From Bdellovibrionales bacterium (GTDB lineage: Bacteria; Bdellovibrionota; Bdellovibrionia; Bdellovibrionales; JAMPXM01), in NCBI GenBank assembly GCA_005808505.1, contig SYLX01000238.1, forward strand, positions 1-34,675: a DNA stretch of 34,675 nucleotides, given 5' to 3'. A program made the position numbers and the translations under genes. Below are positions 24,162 through 33,286 of the stretch, piece after piece (within the stretch, counting starts at the first letter, position 1; each line of letters opens with the position of its first letter). The notes beneath the pieces are model-generated. The model was not told where the DNA came from. It saw only the letters and a list, made by a program, of their open reading frames with translations, and ran no database searches.

Positions 24162-25715
24162 ATGATCAATTGGGATGAATTTGAACATATACACGTCATC
24201 AAGAAGCTTAAGCACATCCTCAGCGCTTGGTGGAATATCGACGTTGTTTTCACGGATGAGCGCGGACACCTGAAAGGTTACGACCGGAGCAAGACTCCTT
24301 TGGTCAACCCAGGCTGCGCGGCTTACCTCGCTAAGGACTCCGCTTGCGATAACCTCGCAGAGATGGTCGTTAAAACAATCGACGATCTTCGCTTATCGGA
24401 AAACCGTTACTCGGTTCGTCGTTGGGACATGACTGGCTTCGACGTAGCCATCTTCCCGATCACGATCGACAACGACTTCATGGGTTGCGTTGTGGCGATG
24501 GGCTTCTTGAAAGACCAAAGCCCTCAGCGTCTCAGCGAAATTCGCGAGCGTATGGCCGCGTTTGGCTGCGGTAACGACATCATCGAAGCTTGCATCTCTA
24601 AGATCAAATGCCTCGACGGCGCTGATCGCGAACACTTCGTTGAGCTCGTAGAGCTCGTCGCGCAAGAAGTGATCACGCTTCATGTGGAAATCACTTCGCG
24701 TGAGAACCGCATCCGCGAACTCAATAAAGAACTCGGCAGCCGCTACAAGTACGACAACATGATCGGCAAGTCGAAGCCGATGCAGTCGCTCTACGCGCTC
24801 CTCGATAAGATCAAAGGCGCTGACACGACTGTTCTCGTGCAAGGTGAAAACGGTACCGGTAAGGAATTGATCGCCAAAGCGATCCACTACAACTCTGCAC
24901 GTAAAGATAAGCCGTTCGTTATCCAGAACTGTTCGGCTTTCAACGACAACCTCTTGGAGTCGGAACTCTTCGGTCACGTCAAGGGCTCGTTCACTGGCGC
25001 GAACAAAGACAAAAAAGGTCTCTTCGAGATGGCCGACAAGGGAACGTTCTTCCTTGACGAAATCGGTGATACATCTCCGACGATGCAGGTTAAGCTCCTT
25101 CGCGTTCTCCAAGAAGGTACTTTCATCTCTGTCGGTGGTATCGAAACGAAGAAAGTCGACGTCCGTATCGTTGCGGCGACAAACCGCAACCTCAAAGAGA
25201 TGGTTGAACAAGGGACGTTCCGCGAAGACTTGTACTATCGCTTGAACGTCATCAACATCCGCGTTCCGCCTCTTCGCGAGCGTAAAGAAGACATTCCGAT
25301 CTTGGCGGAAGCTTTCCTCCAAAAGTCTTCTGAAAAAGGTCAGCCGAAGAAAGTTCTCACGAAGCGCGCTCTCGAAAAACTCTACGACTATCCGTGGCCC
25401 GGTAACGTCCGTGAGTTGCAGAACGAAATGGAACGCGTTGTGGTTCTCTCAGGTGTTGAGAACAAGATCACGGCTGACATGCTCAGCCCGAAGATCCTTG
25501 AGATCGCCGACAAGGGCAAAGTCCAAGGCGCGCGTGTTCACGGCAAGCTGAAGGATGCTCTCGAAGAACTCGAGCGCGAGTTGATTAAAGAAGGTCTCCG
25601 CCGTACGGGTTGGAACAAATCGAAGCTCGCAAAAGAACTCGGCATCAGCCGCGCGGGCTTGATCATGAAGGTTGAAAAGTACGGCCTCGACAAACGCCGT
25701 CTCATGAAGCCCTGA
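24162..25715 (+). CDS. Sigma-54-dependent activator with Cys-rich PocR-like sensor domain
   Basis: 517 residues with GGGGGGAT before the ATG. The N-terminal domain (about 1-175) resembles PocR-type ligand-binding domains (NPGCAAYLAKDSACDNL, VAIFPITIDNDFMGCVVAMGF) and has six cysteines (52, 62, 109, 136, 144, 150). A short coiled coil (EITSRENRIRELNKEL) precedes the AAA+ domain: Walker A GENGTGKE (228-235), Walker B FFLDEIGD, arginine-finger region REDLYYRLNV and C-terminal RxxxWPGNVREL. The sigma-54 contact loop reads GSFTGA (275-280) instead of GAFTGA. The C-terminus is a Fis-type helix-turn-helix (NKSKLAKELGISRAGLIMKVEKYG). It should activate -24/-12 promoters in response to an unknown ligand or redox/metal signal. 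A strong terminator follows. Confidence 0.92.
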   Translation: MINWDEFEHIHVIKKLKHILSAWWNIDVVFTDERGHLKGYDRSKTPLVNPGCAAYLAKDSACDNLAEMVVKTIDDLRLSENRYSVRRWDMTGFDVAIFPITIDNDFMGCVVAMGFLKDQSPQRLSEIRERMAAFGCGNDIIEACISKIKCLDGADREHFVELVELVAQEVITLHVEITSRENRIRELNKELGSRYKYDNMIGKSKPMQSLYALLDKIKGADTTVLVQGENGTGKELIAKAIHYNSARKDKPFVIQNCSAFNDNLLESELFGHVKGSFTGANKDKKGLFEMADKGTFFLDEIGDTSPTMQVKLLRVLQEGTFISVGGIETKKVDVRIVAATNRNLKEMVEQGTFREDLYYRLNVINIRVPPLRERKEDIPILAEAFLQKSSEKGQPKKVLTKRALEKLYDYPWPGNVRELQNEMERVVVLSGVENKITADMLSPKILEIADKGKVQGARVHGKLKDALEELERELIKEGLRRTGWNKSKLAKELGISRAGLIMKVEKYGLDKRRLMKP

Positions 25716-25727
25716 TTGATCCTGCCG

Positions 25728-25746
25728 AAAGGTGCCTGGCACCTTT
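25728..25746. repeat. REP-like perfect palindrome
   Basis: AAAGGTGCCTGGCACCTTT is a perfect 19-bp inverted repeat (9-bp arms, 1-bp centre). It sits 13 bp after the activator stop codon and about 290 bp before a Y1-type transposase gene. Such short palindromes are typical substrates of REP-associated transposases. Confidence 0.6.
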
Positions 25747-25762
25747 GCGGGATGCGATGCGG

Positions 25763-25795
25763 AAAAGGCTGCCCCCTGGGCAGCCTTTTCTTTTT
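25763..25795 (+). terminator. Strong intrinsic terminator after the sigma-54 activator gene
   Basis: AAAAGGCTGCCC and GGGCAGCCTTTT pair perfectly over 12 bp around a 3-nt loop, followed by CTTTTT. The A-tract on the left also makes it partly bidirectional. Confidence 0.9.
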
Positions 25796-25870
25796 GGGGG
25801 CGGCGGGGCTGGCGGCGACGGCCGGCGGCCCGGCGGGTACCAGTTTCCTTTTGCAGAAGCGTTGCAACGT

Positions 25871-25955
25871 GCGGGTTTGCGGGTTTGCGGGTTTGCGGGT
25901 TTGCGGGTTTGCGGGTTTGCGGGTTTGCGGGTTTGCGGGTTTGCGGGTTTGCGGG
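25871..25955 (+). repeat. Tandem repeat, ten copies of GCGGGTTT
   Basis: Ten exact copies of the 8-bp unit GCGGGTTT (25871-25950) plus a partial GCGGG. Ten evenly spaced GGG tracts separated by 5 nt could form G-quadruplexes on the plus strand. All reading frames through it are open, so long artefactual ORFs arise. Just before it (25797-25850) is a very GC-rich stretch of GGC/CGG units. Confidence 0.95.
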
Positions 25956-26032
25956 AAGTTTGGTCCGCCCAAGTCCCGGAGATCAATAGATATTTTATTG
26001 ACTCATGGCTTGCGAGGAATAATATTGCCCGC

Positions 26033-26617
26033 ATGCCGAGAGCGAAGCAGACGGATTTCTTCGATAACACTCGTGACCATGCTCCTCGCCGCTTCAGTCA
26101 CGGTGGCGCAGACACCACAGGTCACCGAAAGCTTCAGAGACCGCTCGATCGCAGAAAGCCCGTGCACATCGTTTTGAAATCCTCTTGTGCTCGCGGCCCA
26201 CTCTCGATGCTCGGAATTCGCAACAAAATCGCCATCGACAAGATCATCGCGACAGCCGCCCGCAAGTTCCGAATCAAGCTCCACTCCATACAAAACGTCG
26301 GCAATCACCTACATCTCGTTGCAAGTTTCGCGAAGCGCGAGCTTCTCCAAAATTTTCTTCGTACGATTTCTGCGCTTATCGCGAGATTCGTCACGGGTGC
26401 GCGAAGAGGAAAACCCTTCGGTAAAAAATTTTGGGACGCGCTCGCCTTCACCCGCGTGATCTCAGGTCGTCGCGATTTCCAAAGCATGCGACGCTACGTC
26501 GATAAGAACAGAATTGAAGCGGAAGTTTGCGGGCTCGCTCGTCAAGCAGTCGAAGAGTACGAAGCTGCCGAACGTAAAGCGCGGAAGGCGGGACGCGACG
26601 TCTGGGAATTCTTATAA
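26033..26617 (+). CDS. Y1-type (IS200/REP-associated, HUH) transposase-like protein
   Basis: 194 residues from ATG 26033; the open frame continues upstream through the tandem repeat but that part is repeat-derived. Family features: KPVHIVLKSS near residue 42, the metal-binding HUH-type motif NHLHLV (H92, H94), FWDALAFTRVISGRRDFQSMRRYVDKNRIEAE with candidate catalytic Y155, and the early KQTDFF motif common in delta-proteobacterial single-copy members. These enzymes cut and join single-stranded DNA at REP hairpins. The protein appears full length. No strong ribosome site is seen. Palindromic sequence upstream and a structured RNA candidate downstream make an interesting setting. It may be a domesticated copy. 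Confidence 0.85.
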   Translation: MPRAKQTDFFDNTRDHAPRRFSHGGADTTGHRKLQRPLDRRKPVHIVLKSSCARGPLSMLGIRNKIAIDKIIATAARKFRIKLHSIQNVGNHLHLVASFAKRELLQNFLRTISALIARFVTGARRGKPFGKKFWDALAFTRVISGRRDFQSMRRYVDKNRIEAEVCGLARQAVEEYEAAERKARKAGRDVWEFL

Positions 26618-26661
26618 AGCGTTTAGAGGGCCAGGACCCGAGCTAGCCAAGTCGACGTCAC

Positions 26662-26709
26662 AAAAAAAGAAACCCCTTCTTCCGACAAAGCCGTCGTCGA
26701 AAGAAAGGG
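26662..26709 (-). terminator. Minus-strand intrinsic terminator closing the candidate RNA
   Basis: On the minus strand CCCTTTCTTTCGAC pairs with GTCGGAAGAAGGGG (14 bp with two wobbles), followed by TTTCTTTTTTT. It has no T-run on the plus strand, so it must serve a minus-strand transcript, and no annotated minus-strand gene lies upstream of it. Confidence 0.8.
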
Positions 26710-26982
26710 TCCAACACACACCTAAGGAGAGAACTTCTGCTAGTCGTTTCGTGAGGGGAACGAAGCGACCAGTTCTATCTCGTGTTCGGCTCCTCTCCGT
26801 GGAGCTTCGCTCGAGATACCATTCCTAAGAGCAACCTCGGTGCCGAAGCAATTCCGAGACAAAACCCACCGAATAACGTGGAAAAACGCACTTTGAGCGA
26901 CAGTCGCGTTCAGATGAGCCCCGCAGCGACTGGGCAAAATTCCTCTCAAGGCTTGCACCAGGGCAAGATGCCGCAGGCTCTC
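26662..26982 (-). ncRNA. Candidate structured non-coding RNA (unknown class), antisense to the intergenic region
   Basis: About 320 nt on the minus strand with six consecutive hairpins followed by a terminator. In plus coordinates they are 26952-26967 (CTTGC/GCAAG), 26901-26932 (CAGTCGC/GCGACTG), 26866-26881 (CCAC/GTGG, weak), 26836-26858 (CTCGG/CCGAG with inner TGC-TTCG-GCA), 26776-26818 (TATCTCG/CGAGATA with inner GCTCC/GGAGC) and 26740-26772 (13-bp stem with one wobble and one mismatch). A TATACG -10-like element lies just upstream at 26994-26989 on the minus strand, with ATGACG about 19 bp before it. I found none of the conserved RNase P, tmRNA, SRP or 6S motifs. A 72-codon frame from GTG 26958 exists inside but has no recognisable domain. 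Confidence 0.6.
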
Positions 26983-27152
26983 GGGCTACGTATAATTAGT
27001 TAACTCTGTCCTCCGTCATGCCTTAACGAAAACCCAATTTTGCCTAGCTACAGCGTGAAAAAATCGCTTGTTCGGCATGGAAAAAATCGTGTGGCGACTT
27101 GTGTATATCTCTTTGCTAGGCGCTCCGAGTCGCACCATGTTACCTAGGCAGC

Positions 27153-29942
<2,790 letters not shown>

Positions 29943-30143
29943 CCATAAAGACCTACTGGTAGCAGTAGCGTCCAAAGACCCTGAAGTTCTCAAGCGGGTC
30001 GGGCACCAGCTCAAAGGCAATGCGGCGACTTTTGGCTACAGCGATCTTGAGCAGATCGGCCGCCTTCTTGAGCAGTGCGGCCAGATGGAAGACTTCGACT
30101 GCGCTCATCACGCCGTCGAAGCCCTCGGTTCTTGGATTTACAA

Positions 30144-31580
30144 TCAGGATAGAAAAACAGACCCTTGATCCATCGGAGACTCCGTCAGCTGAATCCGACG
30201 GTAGAGCGTCTTCCGATCGATTCCCAGTTCACGAGCGGTGCGGTCTTTCGCGCCGCCGTTCTTCTCAAGAGCAAAGCGAATATAGCGATCCGTAAGTTCC
30301 TGGAGAGTGAGAAGACCACCGTCCTCCGCACTCGGCCACTCCCCCATCTGCACTTGTGCTACGGGCGGTTTCACTTGTCTCAGAGGCTCTTCGCCGAAAA
30401 GATCATAATCCTCAATCAAGTTACCCTGAGCCAATACCACTGAGCGCTCAATTGTATTCTCGAGTTCCCGCACGTTTCCGGGCCAAAGGTGTTTTAAGAG
30501 TCTCTCAAGACCTGACTTCGAGAAGCCGCGAACCTTCGATCCGTTCAGCGCCGCAAACTTCGTGAGGAAGAATTCTGCGAGCGGGAGGATATCCTCTTTG
30601 CGCTCACGTAGCGGTGGAATCGAAATCGGGATAACGTTCAACCGGAAGAACAAGTCCTCGCGGAATCTCTTTTCTCCGACTTCGATACGCAAATCTTTAT
30701 GGGTTGCGGAAACCACGCGCACGTTGATGGGGCGTGGTTGGTTTTCTCCGAGGCGTTTGATCTTACGCTCTTGTAAAACGCGGAGGAGCTTCGCCTGAAG
30801 CGGCAGGCTGAGGTCACCGATCTCATCGAGGAAGAGCGTGCCACCTTCCGCTTCTTCAAAGAGACCGATCTTTTTGTCGGCAGCACCCGTAAAGGCACCC
30901 TTAACGTAACCAAAGAGTTCGGATTCCAAGAGGTTCTCTGGAATCGCGGAACAGTTGATCGCGACAAACGGGCCTTTTTTGCGCGAACCAAAATTATGAA
31001 TCGCTCGGGCAATGACTTCCTTACCGGTACCGCTTTCACCCGAGATGAAAACGCTAGCCGCACTATCAGAAACGCGTTTTGCGAGGTCCAAAGCCTTTAA
31101 GAAGCCAGGACTCTTGCCGATGATGCCGTCCATGACGGCGCCCTCTTTTGCCTTAACGACAGCTTTAAGGGCCACGTTCTCTTTGTTGATGTGATTCAGG
31201 TGAAGAGCTCGCTCGACCGAAACCAAGAGCTGCGGGAAGTGGATGGGTTTCACGATAAAATCGTAAGCGCCGGCTTCAATCGCTTGAACCGCGACTTCCA
31301 CGCTCTTATGAGCCGTCATCAAGATGATAGGCACCGCAATGCCGATATTCTTCACTCTCTCGGTGAACTCAATGCCCGTCATATTAGGCAGCCGGAGATC
31401 CGTCAAAATGACATCGGGATTGATCTTGCGGCTCTCCAAGGCGGCTAACGCATGCTCGGCGTCCGAGTAAGGCGTGACCGTGTATCCACGGGGTGCAAAG
31501 AAGCCTTTAACCACATCGACGATATCTTCATCATCGTCGATAACGAGTAGGGAATATTGGACCGGTGACTTTGTAATCAT
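30144..31580 (-). CDS. NtrC-family sigma-54-dependent response regulator
   Basis: 478 residues from ATG 31580; the frame is open to 31916 but the receiver begins at this ATG. The receiver (SLLVIDDDEDIVDVV, phospho-acceptor D61 in VILTDLRLP, T in LMTAHKS, K in VKPIHFP) is followed by an AAA+ domain with Walker A GESGTGKE, intact GAFTGA, Walker B LFLDEIGDLS, REDLFFRLNV and LWPGNVRELENTIERS. A C-terminal Fis-type helix-turn-helix (DRTARELGIDRKTLYRRIQ) follows. It is convergent with the HPt gene and divergent from a -24/-12 promoter about 107 bp from its start. It should be the output of the phosphorelay and activate that promoter once phosphorylated. Confidence 0.95.
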   Translation of the reverse strand: MITKSPVQYSLLVIDDDEDIVDVVKGFFAPRGYTVTPYSDAEHALAALESRKINPDVILTDLRLPNMTGIEFTERVKNIGIAVPIILMTAHKSVEVAVQAIEAGAYDFIVKPIHFPQLLVSVERALHLNHINKENVALKAVVKAKEGAVMDGIIGKSPGFLKALDLAKRVSDSAASVFISGESGTGKEVIARAIHNFGSRKKGPFVAINCSAIPENLLESELFGYVKGAFTGAADKKIGLFEEAEGGTLFLDEIGDLSLPLQAKLLRVLQERKIKRLGENQPRPINVRVVSATHKDLRIEVGEKRFREDLFFRLNVIPISIPPLRERKEDILPLAEFFLTKFAALNGSKVRGFSKSGLERLLKHLWPGNVRELENTIERSVVLAQGNLIEDYDLFGEEPLRQVKPPVAQVQMGEWPSAEDGGLLTLQELTDRYIRFALEKNGGAKDRTARELGIDRKTLYRRIQLTESPMDQGSVFLS

Positions 31581-31640
31581 GGGGCGCAAATACCACACGT
31601 TCAAATTCTCCCCAAGCGCCTCAGGCAAACTTCCACGTTT

Positions 31641-31669
31641 TGTGACAATTGGGCCCGAATTGTGACGAA
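31641..31669. promoter_or_regulatory. Dyad/direct repeat, probable enhancer (UAS) for the response regulator
   Basis: ACAATT and AATTGT form a dyad around 7 bp (31645-31663), embedded in two direct copies of TTGTGAC (one at 31640, one at 31660). It lies between the response-regulator start and the sigma-54 promoter, centred about 60 bp before the predicted transcription start. It could also autoregulate the regulator gene. Confidence 0.55.
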
Positions 31670-31686
31670 ACCTACCAATTTGAGCT

Positions 31687-31701
31687 TGGCATTGGGGTTG
31701 C
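31687..31701 (+). promoter_or_regulatory. Sigma-54 (-24/-12) promoter of the DUF1328 gene
   Basis: TGGCATTGGGGTTGC fits TGGCAYR-N4-TTGC with exact spacing between the GG and GC elements; it is preceded by T and followed by T. It lies upstream of the DUF1328 gene and next to a sigma-54 activator gene. Confidence 0.8.
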
Positions 31702-31725
31702 TCTAACGCTTCTCCGTCAGCGGGT

Positions 31726-31771
31726 CTGTCGAAGCTACCGACTCCAAGGATGGGTACTGCGGCTTCGACAG
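31726..31771 (+). other. Long-loop inverted repeat in the sigma-54 transcript leader
   Basis: CTGTCGAAGC (31726-31735) and GCTTCGACAG (31762-31771) are perfect 10-bp inverted repeats separated by 26 bp. They lie wholly in the leader of the DUF1328 transcript, ending 45 bp before its ATG, and could form a stable mRNA hairpin, a dispersed short palindrome or a protein site. Confidence 0.55.
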
Positions 31772-31816
31772 GCCTCACAATTTTGAACCAAACATTTGAA
31801 ACCCAGGAGAAAGAAC

Positions 31817-31999
31817 ATGTTGAGAGCAGCTTTAGCATTTTTCGTATTGGCATTGATCGCGATGGTACTCGGCGCTTCGGGCGTTGCTGGCGTATCGATG
31901 GACATTGGAAAAACACTTCTTGTCGTGTTCTTGATTCTCGCTGCCATCAGCTTCGTTGCGGGAATGGTAACTGGACGTGGCCGGAAGTCGATTCCCTAA
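31817..31999 (+). CDS. DUF1328 (YtjA-like) small membrane protein
   Basis: 60 residues from ATG 31817 with AGGAGA 6 bp upstream. It has two transmembrane helices (LRAALAFFVLALIAMVLGASGVAGVSM and GKTLLVVFLILAAISFVAGMVTG) with the Gly-rich turn typical of DUF1328, and a basic tail. Members are common, uncharacterised inner-membrane proteins, often stress-associated. It follows a sigma-54 promoter and is likely a target of the adjacent phosphorelay. Confidence 0.88.
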   Translation: MLRAALAFFVLALIAMVLGASGVAGVSMDIGKTLLVVFLILAAISFVAGMVTGRGRKSIP

Positions 32000-32007
32000 C
32001 GATTTGA

Positions 32008-32027
32008 CTGAGTCCCTTAAGGCTCAG
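32008..32027 (+). other. Small hairpin after the DUF1328 gene
   Basis: CTGAG-T-CC pairs with GGCTCAG around CTTAA. No T-run follows, so it is more likely a processing or attenuation hairpin than a full terminator; downstream genes may be read through it. Confidence 0.35.
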
Positions 32028-32043
32028 ATGGATCTGGGCCAAC

Positions 32044-32058
32044 TGGCATAGCGATTAC
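32044..32058 (+). promoter_or_regulatory. Weak sigma-54-like element before the hemerythrin gene
   Basis: TGGCATAGCGATTAC has the -24 GG and correct spacing but AC instead of GC at -12. It starts 80 bp before the hemerythrin gene. A single mismatch in the invariant dinucleotide makes it doubtful. Confidence 0.3.
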
Positions 32059-32123
32059 AACTTTGACTCCGAGAGATATCGGCTCCGCGATCGGCAAACT
32101 ACGGAAGCGGTTTAGGACGGTGG

Positions 32124-32615
32124 GTGAATATGGAAATTCTCGATTGCATGAAAGCAGACCACATGAGGATCAGGACGATCCTCGCGGAGCTGACCTCTGA
32201 GTTCGCTTCTCCGGAATGGAAGTATCGGTTGTTTCGCGATGTCTCGGTGCTCGCCGAGTCGCACTCGAAAGCGAAAGAAGCAACGCTTCTCCGTTTTGCT
32301 CGCGAGATCTCGGAAGAGAACATGGATGTCCGTGCCATGATCTTTAAGAGCTACGAAAAGCACGCGCTCATGGAAGAGCTCGTTCAGAAGATTCGCGTCA
32401 CGGAAGATCCGGAAGCTTGGGAAGCCAAAGTCAGTGTTTACTGCGATTGGCTTGAGCTCCACCTCAGGGAAGAGGAGGAAGTTCTTTTCCCCGAAATCGA
32501 AGCGCGCCTCGAAGCGGTTGAGGGCCTTCAACTCGGTGAAACTTACTTGCGTCTGCGGGAGATCGGCATGGGCCATGACCCCGCACATCAGCTTCGCTTC
32601 CTTTCGGTTGTTTGA
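32124..32615 (+). CDS. Hemerythrin-like (HHE) cation-binding protein
   Basis: 163 residues from GTG 32124 (AGGA 6 bp upstream), or ATG 32130. A four-helix bundle with the ligand pattern of hemerythrin: MKADHMRI (H13), ESHSKAKEATLL (H47), YEKHALMEELV (H80), LELHLREEEEVLFPEI (H113 with Glu117). Such proteins bind a diiron centre and store or sense O2, NO or iron. No signal peptide is present, so it is cytoplasmic. It is downstream of the sigma-54-controlled DUF1328 gene in the same direction, which suggests a shared stress role. Confidence 0.88.
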   Translation: MNMEILDCMKADHMRIRTILAELTSEFASPEWKYRLFRDVSVLAESHSKAKEATLLRFAREISEENMDVRAMIFKSYEKHALMEELVQKIRVTEDPEAWEAKVSVYCDWLELHLREEEEVLFPEIEARLEAVEGLQLGETYLRLREIGMGHDPAHQLRFLSVV

Positions 32616-32710
32616 GGCATCCGTTTGAGTGAGCGGAATGAGTGAATCGGAAAAGCTTCTGAAAGTTTTTGGGTATTAAGGTGAAACGAGAAGGCAATAA
32701 GGAGTTGCAA

Positions 32711-32989
32711 GTGAATCGAGTGATGGTCACGACATATGGTCTTTTGCTCGCGGGTTTATTTTCGATCGGACCAGCGTGGGCTGAGCAAACCGTCGGCGAA
32801 GAAGTGAAAGACGCCGCTCGCGAAGTAAAGACCGAAACCAAACAGATGGGTCGCAAAATCAAAGATGAGACCTGCGAAATGGTAAAGGGCAAACTCGAAT
32901 GCGCTGGCGATCGTGTTAAGCACGGCGCAAAGAACTTGGGCGACAAAGCCAGCGATAAATCTAAAGAGTTGAAAGAACGGGCGAACTAA
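32711..32989 (+). CDS. Small periplasmic helical protein, LEA/apolipoprotein-like
   Basis: 92 residues from GTG 32711, chosen because AAGGAG lies 6 bp upstream; the open frame reaches back to 32669. A signal peptide (MVTTYGLLLAGLFSIGPAWA, then EQ) is followed by a single amphipathic, highly charged helix (EEVKDAAREVKTETKQMGRKIKDE, GAKNLGDKASDKSKELKERAN) resembling LEA or coiled stress proteins, with two cysteines (ETCEM, LECAG) that could pair. The product is probably a periplasmic stress-protective or structural helix. It is in the same direction as the hemerythrin gene and is followed by a strong terminator. Confidence 0.8.
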   Translation: MNRVMVTTYGLLLAGLFSIGPAWAEQTVGEEVKDAAREVKTETKQMGRKIKDETCEMVKGKLECAGDRVKHGAKNLGDKASDKSKELKERAN

Positions 32990-33030
32990 GAGGGACCCCT
33001 CCCTTCTTAGATTCTTGGTACGTGGTGTGG

Positions 33031-33093
33031 GCCTCCGATTCCGGTCTCCCCGCTTGGATAGCGGCAGATCGGCTTCGGGGGCTATTTTTTTTT
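33031..33093 (+). terminator. Long three-tier hairpin terminator
   Basis: GCCTCCG/CGGGGGC, GGTCT/AGATC and CGCT/AGCG nest into one long hairpin with internal loops, followed by TA and nine T. It ends the sigma-54-driven gene group; the size and tiers suggest it could also be the 3' part of a small RNA. Confidence 0.8.
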
Positions 33094-33220
33094 CCTTTTT
33101 ACCTACATGCTCATGAGCTATCGGATTTCTCTGCGAGCGCCGTATTTCGTCACTTTTCAAGCAGCCGCATAACTCATCGAAATCCGAAGGCTTCTTTTAG
33201 CCTGGCAGAATCCTGACCGT

Positions 33221-33235
33221 CGGCACGGGTCTTGT
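33221..33235 (+). promoter_or_regulatory. Weak sigma-54-like element before the unknown gene
   Basis: CGGCACGGGTCTTGT resembles TGGCACG-N4-TTGC but has C for T at the start and GT for GC at -12. It lies 51 bp before the ATG at 33287. Confidence 0.3.
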
Positions 33236-33286
33236 ACTCTCCCCCAGCGTTCACGTTGGTTGGTTGCACGTACAAAGGACTCGGTC

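Noticed and set aside
25871-25955. CRISPR array
   Set aside because: The 8-bp units are contiguous with no spacers and there are no cas genes.
25745-26032. Extended transposase with a GLRVCGFA repeat domain
   Set aside because: The repeat is purely the translation of an 8-bp DNA repeat that is open in several frames; the family sequence starts at 26033.
26662-26982. tmRNA or RNase P RNA on the minus strand
   Set aside because: No GGATTCGAC/TTCGA-TCC ends or tag reading frame for tmRNA, and no GAGGAAAGTCC or ACAGAA core for RNase P.
31581-31916. N-terminal extension of the response regulator
   Set aside because: It crosses the sigma-54 promoter and the DUF1328 gene on the other strand; the receiver domain begins at 31580.
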